Shown here in pieces: positions 7,449 to 16,259 of a stretch of 64,000 bases of DNA; position 1 is the first letter of the stretch; every line of letters starts with the position of its first letter. The notes below the pieces were generated by a model. The model did not search any database. It was not told the origin of the DNA and saw nothing but the letters and a program-made list of their open reading frames with translations. Made by a program: the position numbers and the translations under genes. Source of the stretch: Nonlabens sp. Ci31 (GTDB lineage: Bacteria > Bacteroidota > Bacteroidia > Flavobacteriales > Flavobacteriaceae); assembly GCF_012974865.1 (NCBI RefSeq), contig NZ_CP043633.1:2055001-2119000 (forward strand). The letters run 5' to 3'.

Positions 7449-8006
7449 TTATTTATTTTCAAACAAGGTCATTGCTTCTTTAAAGGTTTGACCACCAAGT
7501 TTATTTAATTGGTTTATGTTAGATACTTTATCTGGATGATTTGCTTTCAACCAAGTCAAGAGTTCATTTCTGCCTTTGCTCATTTTATCAGGATCAAAAT
7601 CTATTAAATCTGTGTTGACCTTTGAAATCTTTCCATTGTCAACGGTAAATGTTGTTTTCGCCTTAAGTAATTGTCCGTAAAGAAACTGTATTCGTTCACT
7701 ATCTTGGATTTCATCAACTATATAAACCCCATTTTCTTCTTTAATTGAACCCATTTTATTATTTGAATTAAAGACTTCTCCCCATTGAACAAGATCAATA
7801 AATGCCGTCTTTGTCTCCAAAACTTGATAATTCATTTCAATCACTATTATGTTCTCTGTCACCAATTTTTCTATTGTGTTGTAATCTTTGGAATTATAAG
7901 CTTTGTAGTATTCATTAATTAGATCAATGTCCTTTGTTTTTTCTGTTCCTGCGAAACAAGAGGTGAGGATTGAAATAAATCCAATTATCAGTAATTGTTT
8001 AATCAT
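7449..8006 (-). CDS. NTF2/SnoaL-like lipoprotein
   Basis: 185 residues with a lipoprotein signal peptide: MIKQLLIIGFISILTSC, lipobox LTSC with Cys at 17. The segment DLINEYYKAYNSKDYNTIEKLVTENIIV (about 28-55) has the typical opening of NTF2-like/SnoaL-like domains (helix with Y..Y.. then a short strand), and a later TTFTVDNGKISKV segment resembles the closing strands. Such domains bind small molecules or serve as accessory domains; no catalytic role can be read. It is the last clear gene of the cassette array, with a GCTACAAC motif just upstream at 8027-8034. Confidence 0.6.
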   Translation of the reverse strand: MIKQLLIIGFISILTSCFAGTEKTKDIDLINEYYKAYNSKDYNTIEKLVTENIIVIEMNYQVLETKTAFIDLVQWGEVFNSNNKMGSIKEENGVYIVDEIQDSERIQFLYGQLLKAKTTFTVDNGKISKVNTDLIDFDPDKMSKGRNELLTWLKANHPDKVSNINQLNKLGGQTFKEAMTLFENK

Positions 8007-8561
8007 ATTTCTATTAGTTTTTTAATGAGCTACAACTTCTTATATCTGCACTAAATTAACACATATCCACTAAGAATCTCCGGATAAACCTATGTTTATA
8101 TGTTCTTTATCCGGGTGCATTCTTTTTAAATTATGGTTAATCAGCACCATATTGATGGGAAACCTACTCATCTTTTTTATCAAAATCTAACAAAGCAGTT
8201 TTTTCATCTGTAGGGATTTACTCAAATTAGCATCAAGGTAAAGTTAATTGATAAGGTTTTATTTTATATGAGTATAAACACTCATATTTAGTTGGTCATT
8301 TTGCTTGCTTGCACACACCTATCCTAACGTTCTTACTTGATTTAGTTTGTATCAATGTGTAAATAAACATCAAACTATTCTTATAAGTGTACGGGTTTCC
8401 GCAATTGGAGCTGTTATTTTAAAATCAGGTTTTAAAGTATTACATAAAGGAAAGAATAGGTGTAAAATAGCTGTGTTTGAATAAAAACAGAAAAGCCTGT
8501 GGAAGTATAACGTAGAAGTGGGTATATATGTTAATCAGTTATTTAAATCGTTCACGCTGCC

Positions 8562-8770
8562 TTATTTCGTGCTACTAGTATCAACATTAAAAACTCGTTT
8601 CCACAACATATCGTCTACCTCTGTTTTTGTAATTCTATTTTGAATCTTTTTAGTTCTTATTCGAGTAGATGTATGTTCCTTTAAATTCTTATCAATTTTA
8701 TTCTGCAGCAAGCGCAGGTCTTTTTAGAAAGTTCTTTAGCAAAGAGGTAAAAAGATTCGGCAGTTAGCAT
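8562..8770 (-). pseudogene. Possible frameshifted remnant of a small gene
   Basis: Read leftward, MLTAESFYLFAKELSKK is followed, after a one-base shift in an A-rich run, by DLRLLQNKIDKNLKEH and then ITKTEVDDMLWKRVFNV before TAA at 8562. Composition and codon pattern look protein-like in both frames, and joining them gives about 70 residues. Family not recognised. It could equally be chance. Confidence 0.25.
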
Positions 8771-8898
8771 AATGAATCGGGAGTTAAAACATTTATGACG
8801 GTCAGATTTATTACTTATCTTGACACATCTAGAGAAAGGGAATAAAAAACTTCAACATCATATTTTTAGATAGTGGGATTGTCAACTAAAAATACAAA

Positions 8899-8960
8899 AA
8901 CCTCTTAATTAAATGATTAAGAGGTTAAAAGTGGAGTCGGAGCGAAAGAGTTCGAACTTT
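8899..8960 (-). repeat. Degenerate copy of the tmRNA 3' end plus terminator hairpin
   Basis: Read on the minus strand, AGTTCGAACTCTTTCGCTCCGACTCCAC resembles the T-arm and acceptor end of the tmRNA (GAGTTCGATTCTCTCCGACTCCAC). It is followed, as in the real gene, by a hairpin of the CCTCTT...AAGAGG type (8899-8927). A displaced second copy of a tmRNA 3' end is the usual signature of site-specific integration at ssrA. Here it lies 1.8 kb from the intact copy with hipBA between them. Confidence 0.5.
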
Positions 8961-9009
8961 TTGAGTGAAGATATTGAGATAATTATCTCTAAATCAAATT
9001 TTAAGATTT

Positions 9010-10260
9010 TCAAAATCTAAATGCTCCAGACATAAGTTCTATCTCAGCATTTTTAATTCCTATTTTTTTAGCAATTATTTTCCAATTCTTAACTGCTTGT
9101 AAAACTTCATTAATGATCGTATCCATTTCGCTTTCGCGTAAGCGGAAATAAGGACCAACACTTTTTGCTAGTTCAAAGTCCAACGCGTTATCATTCATGT
9201 CAATATTTAGGGATAAGCCATCCTTCTCAATGGAAGGATTTAAGTCGTAAGCTGGCGATAGGATCCAGCCTTTATCCGTTAAAATGAAACCATGATTGCG
9301 TAAATGATCATCTGTGTTTGATATAGCGATATTAAAAATAATACGACGCCATAACTGGTGTAGGTTTATATCGATATTTATACCGAAGTTTTCAATAAAC
9401 TCAACTATTTCTAAATAACTAGGAGTTGTTCCTTTAGTATTATCCTCTGTATTACCAGTCATGGTCATGGCAGATGCAAAATGAATCCTGTTGCCATTTT
9501 CTCTATCAAACCTACGAGTTAGAAATGTATGATAATTGCCACTGACCCTTTCAATTTTAGATTCTGCCATCTTTATACCAGCATTTGTTGCTAGTTGATA
9601 TGTTAGATATTCCCACGCAGCTTTGTCAATGGTATCTGTTTTGGAGGGAAATTTTGCAATCCATAGATTTTTTTTGCTATCTAGAATATTAGCTTTTGGC
9701 CTTGCTCCACCTAATGAAGAACCTGGAGCGATAAGTACTGCGATCCATTTTCTGATGGTTTCGTTATGTTCATCATTCTCTAATTGATTAACAGCCTCTT
9801 GTAAATCACCTAAAGAAGACCATGGTGGAGTAGGACATTGCTCATCATTATCGAGAAAAGGTCCGTTCCTATCAGTTTTAAAACGAAGTGCTCCCATTCT
9901 GCTTTGATCATAAACGCCTAATAAATAATCTATTTCATAGAGTGTTTGAGCTTTTTCGTTTTTAGTTCTTGCATCTTGAGCGGCTCTGCGTTTCATTAAG
10001 GTTTTTCCCCAAGTGTCGGGCATACTGTCTAGAAAGATCCCAAAATTCTCTTTGTTTGATGGATACTGCGCACCAGAGAAAAAGTCAATATCTGGATCAA
10101 GTAGATGTAGGGATTCACTTTTAAGCCACGCTCGGTCATACTCAAAACTAAATGCCTTTTTAGCTTTGGCAAAATGAGCAGACAGAATACCTATCAATGC
10201 AACAGATTCTAGACCTATCCAATCTGCATAAACGTAAATATCAAATTTCCCTTTCCCCAT
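9010..10260 (-). CDS. hipA: HipA-type serine/threonine kinase toxin
   Basis: 416 residues, full length for the HipA family. In E. coli, HipA phosphorylates GltX and induces growth arrest. Visible motifs are the Gly-rich APGSSLGGARPK (about 184-195, including the autophosphorylated-Ser region), the RRFDR segment, the catalytic NTDDHLRNHGF (about 315-325) and LSPAYDLNPS (about 334-343) for metal binding. Five bases separate it from the upstream HTH gene, so the two form a hipBA operon transcribed leftward. The gene contains a one-mismatch copy of the 16-bp family palindrome at 9129-9144, coding for FRLRES. Target in this organism unknown. Confidence 0.92.
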   Translation of the reverse strand: MGKGKFDIYVYADWIGLESVALIGILSAHFAKAKKAFSFEYDRAWLKSESLHLLDPDIDFFSGAQYPSNKENFGIFLDSMPDTWGKTLMKRRAAQDARTKNEKAQTLYEIDYLLGVYDQSRMGALRFKTDRNGPFLDNDEQCPTPPWSSLGDLQEAVNQLENDEHNETIRKWIAVLIAPGSSLGGARPKANILDSKKNLWIAKFPSKTDTIDKAAWEYLTYQLATNAGIKMAESKIERVSGNYHTFLTRRFDRENGNRIHFASAMTMTGNTEDNTKGTTPSYLEIVEFIENFGINIDINLHQLWRRIIFNIAISNTDDHLRNHGFILTDKGWILSPAYDLNPSIEKDGLSLNIDMNDNALDFELAKSVGPYFRLRESEMDTIINEVLQAVKNWKIIAKKIGIKNAEIELMSGAFRF

Positions 10261-10265
10261 AGTTT

Positions 10266-10553
10266 CTATAATAAATCAAGGTCTTGTAGCTTTCTACCAA
10301 ATTCATCCTCGCTGGCAAGCTTTAGAAAGTCATCTTGAAGGTTAAGGACTCTAAATACGTTAAAATATAAACCTATTGAAACGGCATGATCGCCTTTTTC
10401 TATACGATAAAGTGTAGCTCTATGAATACCAGCTCGCTCTGAAACTTGCTCAGTAGTTAACTTTCTACGTTTTCTTGCTAATTTAATATTCTCACCTATT
10501 TGTTCAAACATCTTTTGATATTTAGGGAGAAGAATAGTTTTTCTGGAGTTCAT
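10266..10553 (-). CDS. hipB: HipB-type antitoxin, XRE-family HTH
   Basis: 95 residues. A helix-turn-helix of the Cro/CI type spans about 18-70: IGENIKLARKRRKLT, then EQVSERAGIHRATLYRIEKG. An N-terminal extension and a C-terminal tail (DEFGRKLQDLDLL) flank it. HipB proteins bind operators upstream of the operon and neutralise HipA. The position immediately before hipA and matching orientation support that role. No operator was identified upstream. Confidence 0.88.
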   Translation of the reverse strand: MNSRKTILLPKYQKMFEQIGENIKLARKRRKLTTEQVSERAGIHRATLYRIEKGDHAVSIGLYFNVFRVLNLQDDFLKLASEDEFGRKLQDLDLL

Positions 10554-10710
10554 TTTGTTGCTTACTTACAACAAATATAGCGTTAATGTATTTAATAAGC
10601 ATCATTATTTAAAATATTAGTAAGGCTAAAGCTTTTGATTGAGTAATTGTAAAAGTTCGAACATATAACGCTATGAATGACAACTCTTTAATTATTTTAT
10701 AGAAAAGTGA

Positions 10711-10743
10711 AAACCTCTTTAAATCATTGATTTAAAGAGGTTT
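10711..10743 (-). terminator. Terminator of the tmRNA gene
   Basis: A perfect hairpin, AAACCTCTTTAAATCA and its inverted partner, lies just beyond the tmRNA 3' end and is flanked by T-rich sequence in the direction of tmRNA transcription. Confidence 0.7.
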
Positions 10744-10753
10744 AATTTAATCG

Positions 10754-11149
10754 TGGAGTCGGAGAGAATCGAACTCTCGTCCAAACGAGCGGTTTAACGG
10801 CCTTCTACATGTTTAGTTTCCATTTGATTTCAGTCGTTACACCGGTTAGAAACTACCAAAGCAACGCTTGTCTCCAATTGAGTTTCTCCTCAACATCAAA
10901 GCCCTGTTGAGAATAGATTTACATTTACGAAATCTCAAAATCAGCCGCCGTAAATCAAGGCTTCTGAGAGATTTCCTGCTTGTCTACCTAGTAGACCGAG
11001 GCACTATCCTACTGTAATTCGGATTATGCAGCTAGGGCGTAGTTATTCTCGCCGTTTAAAAAAGTTGAAAAATGAGATTTAAGAGCTGTTTCCCAGCGCT
11101 CTACATGCTTACAATTAACTCGATCTCGCTGTCAAAACCAGTCGACCCC
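10754..11149 (-). ncRNA. ssrA: Transfer-messenger RNA
   Basis: The 5' end GGGGTCGACTGGTTTTGACAGC is a classic tmRNA start and its first seven bases pair with CGACTCC at the 3' end (one G-U). The 3' end has a T-arm GAGTTCGATTC. CCA is not encoded. Inside, read leftward from about 11054, the frame GGC GAG AAT AAC TAC GCC CTA GCT GCA TAA encodes GENNYALAA, so the full added tag is AGENNYALAA. tmRNA rescues ribosomes stalled on broken mRNA and marks the product for ClpXP. The tag is identical to the C-terminus of the TIR protein at 2583. Confidence 0.96.
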
Positions 11150-11269
11150 AGTTGTAATTCTTGACCATGTCAAAAAAAACTAAATTCCAAATAGAAAATA
11201 TGGAAAATATGGACGGCAAATATAACAATCTACCATAGAAATCAACCTAAAAAATATGCCAAAAGAATT

Positions 11270-13609
11270 TTATCTCTTTAAAGTAAAATGACCATTATAT
11301 GTTTTGCCACTGGGTCGTTCCACACGAAACCAATAATCAGAAGAAGGTACATCAACACCATTGTAAGTGCCGTCCCATCCTATTCCCTGAGGATCAATGA
11401 TGGCAATCAGCTTTCCATAGCGGTCATATATACGTATACGGAGACCCGTTTCTCTTTTGGAGTTGAAAATTTGCCAGTAATCGTTAAAGCCATCGCTATT
11501 AGGGGTGAAGAATTTGTCGTAATAGAGCAAAAATAATTCTTCACTAAAGACTAATTCTCCACATTCTACATCTTTTACAAAAACTTGATAATCGTCTATA
11601 GGCAGGTCCGAAAATATATTAGAACTTTGAAAAATACGGTTGTCTAGGGAGTATTCATACACACCAGCTTCTTCCATAATCACTTCAATGGAGTTGGAAT
11701 TTGCTGACCAGTCTGTGATGTTTATCATTTCTATTACTGGAAGAGAAGCTAATGAAACATCAATCACAATAAAAGCTTCACAGGTGAAATTACCCAAATC
11801 CTTAACTACAGTAAGCCTATAATCACCAGTGGCATTGATAATTATTTCTTGATCTGTGCTGCCGGTATTCCATTCATAACTCAAAAAACCGTCAGGGGCC
11901 CTTAAGCTAAGGTCAGAATTATCGCAAAGAAATTGCTCTGTATCTATATCTATAGTAAAAAATTCAGGCGTTATGATATCAAAACTAGTGATGTCAAAGC
12001 ATTGAAAATTTAATTTGTTATCAATGCGTACCCATACCGTTTGGGAGCCTATTCCAGGGGTATATTCAATAACGTTGTTGTCTCTTACTAATGCATCCTC
12101 CTCATTTAAATAATAACTGACCTGAAATACGTTAGGATCTAAAACACCTAAAATCTCATCTTCCATAAAAATAAAAAAGAAGGCGGTGTCTTCAAGACAA
12201 TTGTAAATGTCGTCTATAGGAGCGATAACAGGTGAGTCGTATATGATCACTTCTTTACTATCAGAAAAAGTAGGAGAACCAAATTGATCCCTACCTTGTA
12301 CCGTAACCGTATACCTTCCTGGCACAGGATAGGTGTAATTGATGGTGTCACTGCCCATGATGGTTGTCCCATTACCTAAATCCCATTCATAATTGGTAGA
12401 AAAAAAATCGGTACCAAATCGCAATTGGGTGCTTTCTCCCAAACAGATATTAAGGAAAGAAATTCCTTCTGGTCGGTCTGGTAATAAAAAGGTAGGTAAA
12501 TCTAATAGGTGAGCTCCTGAAGAGAAGTTAAATACATTGGTTTGATAATCACACCCTATACCTAACGTATTGGGGTCATTTATAGCCCCTAAAAAGGAAG
12601 TTCCTCTGTTGCTTACATATATTTTTCCGTCAGGACCTCGTTTTAAATGTGAAAATGCTAAACCACCGGTTTGGGGAGTTATACTTACAAAAGAGGGTAT
12701 TTGGCTTAAGTCGCTCAAATCATACTGTCGTATACCTGCTGTATTATGAGTTACATATAGCACCTCACTATTTATAGAAAACTCAACCCCTGTAAATGGC
12801 AAGGGTGACGCAATAGCAGGCTCGTCTTCGTAAATGGAGTTAAGCTGTCCAGTTAGATTATCGAACTCAAAAAGCAAAACCTTTCCTAGGTCTGAAAAAA
12901 TACCAGCGATTAATTGATTGTTAGGCGAAGTTTCTATGGCGCCAAAATTGTTAAAATTACCATCTACTGGGCTCAATCCTGTTTGAGATCTAATGGCGAC
13001 AGTGGAAACTCCTCCAGGAGAAACTAAAAACGAATTAAAAGTGCCATTGCCTTGACAAATTACCCATATATCTCTACCATTAGCATGTTGAGCGGTAGTC
13101 ATTTGTTGACCCACGTTATTCAACACGATGGTATGAGCGCTTTCTAATAAAATATCACCTAATCCATTGTCTAGAGACATATCTACTATGGTGTAGCTCA
13201 ATCTCATCATTAAACCATCTTGGATAATTACAAACAGGTAATATTGATCGGGATTACCAGGATTACGGGTGACCACTTGTTGTGATTCTCTAAAGGCATA
13301 CTCGTCTGTAGGAGTACTAGGCATATTTTGTTGGAGTCTATTTTTAAAGACTCTTCCTTCGGTGTAGAATAATAAATTTCCAGCGGGATCATTGACCACC
13401 GCAATATTATCAGGACCTTGAATTTGTCCAAAAGCGATAGGGCGTAGGATCCCGTTATCGTTTAAGGAAGTTAAACTACCCCCATTAAAACTAACTCCAG
13501 CTAATGCTCCAAAATACCAATTATTGCGCTCTGCTTGGCCTAAGGATTTGATAGGAATCAAACTCCAAATGGATAAAAGTAGGATGGTATATTTTAACTT
13601 TCGAACCAA
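11270..13609 (-). CDS. T9SS type-B sorted surface protein with propeller-like and PKD domains
   Basis: 779 residues. A signal peptide covers about 1-24 (ILLLSIWSLIPIKSLGQA). Residues 25-385 form a repeat region with NNWYFGALAGVSF, LSPVDGN and GPDGKIYVSN motifs, typical of the propeller-like N-terminal part of such proteins. A PKD domain follows (about 400-455: YEWDLGNGTT...YPVPGRYTVTV). After a linker with an SYEWNTGSTDQEI segment, residues 700-779 are the gliding-motility type C-terminal sorting domain (FFTPNSDGFNDYW, IRIYDRYGKL, GWDGTYNG, YWFRVE, GHFTLKR). It is exported by Sec and then T9SS. Substrate or ligand unknown. Confidence 0.88.
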   Translation of the reverse strand: MVRKLKYTILLLSIWSLIPIKSLGQAERNNWYFGALAGVSFNGGSLTSLNDNGILRPIAFGQIQGPDNIAVVNDPAGNLLFYTEGRVFKNRLQQNMPSTPTDEYAFRESQQVVTRNPGNPDQYYLFVIIQDGLMMRLSYTIVDMSLDNGLGDILLESAHTIVLNNVGQQMTTAQHANGRDIWVICQGNGTFNSFLVSPGGVSTVAIRSQTGLSPVDGNFNNFGAIETSPNNQLIAGIFSDLGKVLLFEFDNLTGQLNSIYEDEPAIASPLPFTGVEFSINSEVLYVTHNTAGIRQYDLSDLSQIPSFVSITPQTGGLAFSHLKRGPDGKIYVSNRGTSFLGAINDPNTLGIGCDYQTNVFNFSSGAHLLDLPTFLLPDRPEGISFLNICLGESTQLRFGTDFFSTNYEWDLGNGTTIMGSDTINYTYPVPGRYTVTVQGRDQFGSPTFSDSKEVIIYDSPVIAPIDDIYNCLEDTAFFFIFMEDEILGVLDPNVFQVSYYLNEEDALVRDNNVIEYTPGIGSQTVWVRIDNKLNFQCFDITSFDIITPEFFTIDIDTEQFLCDNSDLSLRAPDGFLSYEWNTGSTDQEIIINATGDYRLTVVKDLGNFTCEAFIVIDVSLASLPVIEMINITDWSANSNSIEVIMEEAGVYEYSLDNRIFQSSNIFSDLPIDDYQVFVKDVECGELVFSEELFLLYYDKFFTPNSDGFNDYWQIFNSKRETGLRIRIYDRYGKLIAIIDPQGIGWDGTYNGVDVPSSDYWFRVERPSGKTYNGHFTLKR

Positions 13610-13967
13610 CAGGTTGGAGATTTAAAGAAACAAAATGAACTAATCGGCCAATATAATTACTGCGTGATGAAGTTGTAGCAAATAAAATCTTAATTTTTTA
13701 AAATTTTACACGAACTTCATTTACAATTTGATCTTAATAAAATAACTGCCTATATAGTTGCATCAGCTAGAAATTATTTTTGCAAGCTTACTGCGCCTCT
13801 AATATCTTGTTTTTAAGGTAGTATAACGACAACCTCTATATTTGCATACGCAGGAGCATTATCGAGAGACTTCACTCTAAAAATAGCAGAAATAAGTGAA
13901 GCTGTTTGCACAAAGTTTTAAAACAGATTTCGCTACTCCTTATTGATATTAATAGCTCCCTTGATTG
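13610..13967. other. Intergenic, nothing identified
   Basis: About 360 bp, AT-rich, between two minus-strand genes. It should contain the promoter of the T9SS protein gene. I see no gene or clear hairpin terminator. Confidence 0.5.
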
Positions 13968-14867
13968 TTATAAGGAACGGGCTTTTTTAACCATAGCTTT
14001 TGTTAGAGAAGTATTGGAGCCTCTAGTGAGGTATCTTTTTAACACGCCTCCACGTACCTTATTGACATCAAATTCAATAATGAAAGCTTTTGGATCCAAT
14101 TCCTCCACCAGTTTTAAGGTCTTATTGATATCGATGCGATTGATAACCGTTTGAATAATATGTACCTTTTTGCTTTTACCACTACGTCCATAACCATTTG
14201 CGCCTTTATAAATAGTCATTCCCACACCTAACTGCTCCACAATTGCCTCTTCAATAACTTCAGATTTATGAGAAACTATAGTAAGACCTATAAAGTTTTC
14301 CAGTCCTTGAATAAATAAATCAATCACCTTGGCAGTTACTAGATAAGCAAGAATAGAATACATCGCTACTTCCACAGACACGACATAAGCCGTAATAGCA
14401 AATAGTATTACGTTAAAAATCAGTATCGTTTTACCAATACTAATACCATATTTATTAAAAACAAAAAGGCCTAATAATTCAGAGCCGTCTAGTACAGCAC
14501 CGTTTCTTATCGTTATTCCTATCCCAGCACCCAAAAATATACCACCAAAAATTGCGATCAATAATTTATCCTCGGTAATCGTGCTGAAGGTTTCCAGACT
14601 TATAGAGAGTGCGAGCAAAGTAATCGCAATAATTGATTTGATCACTATTCTTTTGGAAACTGTAAAAACTCCCACTATAATAAATGGGATGCTTATAAGA
14701 ACCAGTAAGATCGAAATATTCCAGCCGGTTTGCTGACTCAACAAAATCGCAATTCCAGTTACACCACCATCTAGAAAATTATTAGGCAACAAGAAGGCTT
14801 TTAAGCCTACACTTGCTAATAGAATACCCACGGCTATTTGACTATATTCTTTGAAATAAGTGCGCAT
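13968..14867 (-). CDS. YitT-family membrane protein with DUF2179 domain
   Basis: 299 residues. Five or six membrane spans lie in residues 8-195, with the family pattern LLASVGLKAFLLPNNFLDGGVTG near the start and GGIFLGAGIGITIRNGAVLDGSE (about 115-137). The C-terminal DUF2179 domain (about 200-285) includes GVGMTIYKGANGYGRSGK and VIQTVINRIDINK. YitT proteins are probable transporters of unknown substrate, with DUF2179 as a cytoplasmic ligand-binding part. Single gene, divergent from the enzyme at 14989; between them lie a palindrome AATAGTATTACTATT and a direct repeat GATTAACTA. Confidence 0.9.
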   Translation of the reverse strand: MRTYFKEYSQIAVGILLASVGLKAFLLPNNFLDGGVTGIAILLSQQTGWNISILLVLISIPFIIVGVFTVSKRIVIKSIIAITLLALSISLETFSTITEDKLLIAIFGGIFLGAGIGITIRNGAVLDGSELLGLFVFNKYGISIGKTILIFNVILFAITAYVVSVEVAMYSILAYLVTAKVIDLFIQGLENFIGLTIVSHKSEVIEEAIVEQLGVGMTIYKGANGYGRSGKSKKVHIIQTVINRIDINKTLKLVEELDPKAFIIEFDVNKVRGGVLKRYLTRGSNTSLTKAMVKKARSL

Positions 14868-14988
14868 CTGAATTATTTATCATCAAATGTAATAGTATTA
14901 CTATTATAAAACCTTAGATTAACTATTGATTAACTACGAATTTATTTTAAAGGTCTATTTCCTTATATTGCTGCTTTAAAAAGTAACT

Positions 14989-16221
14989 ATGAAGTTTGCC
15001 ATTATAAGAGAAAGGAAGAATCCGCCAGATAGGAGAGTGGTGTTTACTCCAGAGCAGTTGAGCCGTTTAGGTCTCGCTTTCGCGAAAGCGGAATTCATAG
15101 TAGAATCCTCACCCATCAGAATCTTTCCAGACGGCCAGTACCAATCTCATGCGATAGTGGTAAAGGATGACGTAAGCGATGCTGATGTCATGATAGGCGT
15201 AAAAGAAGTGCCTATAAAAGCATTGATTCCCAATAAAAAATACTTTTTCTTTTCCCATACCATTAAAAAACAACCCTATAATAGCCAGCTGCTTAGAGCA
15301 GTTTTGGATAAAAAAATTGAGCTTTATGATCATGAAACCATCGTAAAAAAGAACGGTGCGCGACTGATTGGTTTTGGAAGATATGCCGGTATAGTAGGTG
15401 CTTATAACGGTTTCCGAGCATTGGGTTTGCGAGACGGTTTATTTGAATTACCTAAAGTAGAAGACTTGCCCGATTACGCAGCTCTAAAAGCAGAATTGAA
15501 ACACATTAACAATAAATTACCAGCTATTCATATCCTAATGACAGGAAATGGTAAAGTTGCTGGCGGTATAAGAGAGGTGCTGGAAAAGCTGAAAATAAAA
15601 GAACTGAAACCTAAGGAATACCTGCAGTTAGGTCATTTTAAAAATATACAGACCACTTTTACCGTACTAGATGTACATCACTATTACACCCGTAAAGATG
15701 GTTACCGACCTACTAAAACAGAGTGCTACAACAATCCAGAATTACTGGTAAGCGATTTTTCAAAATACGCCAAAATAACGGACATGTTAATTACAGGTCA
15801 TTTTTATGGCAATGCAGCTCCTTATCTTTTTACCCGAGAAGATGCCAAACAACCCGATTTTAAAATCAGCTTAGTGGCAGACGTGAGTTGTGATATCGAT
15901 GGTCCTATTGCGTCAACCATAAGACCTAGTACCATAGCAGACCCTATTTATGGCTATGACGCTCAAGGCGAAAAGGAGGTCGCTTTCAAAACTCCTGGAT
16001 CCATTACCGTAATGGCGGTAGATAATTTACCCTGTGAATTGCCTAAAGATGCCAGTGAAGGATTCGGCGAAATGTTTGAAAAGCATGTGATACCTGCTTT
16101 TTTTAACGGAGATAAAAATGGAGTTTTAGAACGCGCTCAAATGACCACTAGCGATGGAAAGCTAACAGAACGATTTGCCTACCTTCATGATTATGTGTAC
16201 GGTGAGCAAACCGCCTTTTAG
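14989..16221 (+). CDS. Saccharopine dehydrogenase/alanine dehydrogenase-like NAD(P) oxidoreductase
   Basis: 410 residues of the AlaDH/PNT-LYS1 superfamily. The N-terminal half has IIRERKNPPDRRVVFTPEQ and SDADVMIGVKEVP, and the dinucleotide fold carries MTGNGKVAGG (about 184-193). A later ADVSCDIDGPIASTIRPSTI resembles the substrate-site segment of saccharopine dehydrogenases (lysine-forming type). Physiological substrate not certain: lysine metabolism or another amino acid. The 16-bp family palindrome lies in frame at 15075-15090 (LAFAKAE) and is tolerated near the N-terminus. The gene is followed 38 bp later by the giant T9SS cargo gene, though co-function is not implied. Confidence 0.8.
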   Translation: MKFAIIRERKNPPDRRVVFTPEQLSRLGLAFAKAEFIVESSPIRIFPDGQYQSHAIVVKDDVSDADVMIGVKEVPIKALIPNKKYFFFSHTIKKQPYNSQLLRAVLDKKIELYDHETIVKKNGARLIGFGRYAGIVGAYNGFRALGLRDGLFELPKVEDLPDYAALKAELKHINNKLPAIHILMTGNGKVAGGIREVLEKLKIKELKPKEYLQLGHFKNIQTTFTVLDVHHYYTRKDGYRPTKTECYNNPELLVSDFSKYAKITDMLITGHFYGNAAPYLFTREDAKQPDFKISLVADVSCDIDGPIASTIRPSTIADPIYGYDAQGEKEVAFKTPGSITVMAVDNLPCELPKDASEGFGEMFEKHVIPAFFNGDKNGVLERAQMTTSDGKLTERFAYLHDYVYGEQTAF

Positions 16222-16259
16222 ATGACAACAACTAATACAAAATTAAAATACTCCTTACT

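Larger units (their letters stand above)
8010..9009. other. Intergenic stretch of about 1 kb, mostly decayed sequence
   Basis: No intact gene. It contains a hairpin CCGGATAAA...TTTATCCGG at about 8082-8109, the possible gene relic at 8562-8770, and a degenerate tmRNA-end copy with hairpin at 8899-8960. The rest shows nothing I can interpret. Confidence 0.6.

Noticed and set aside
11288..11822. Plus-strand ORFs opposite the T9SS cargo gene (and similar shadows opposite other large genes)
   Set aside because: Complementary-strand shadows of a well-supported gene.
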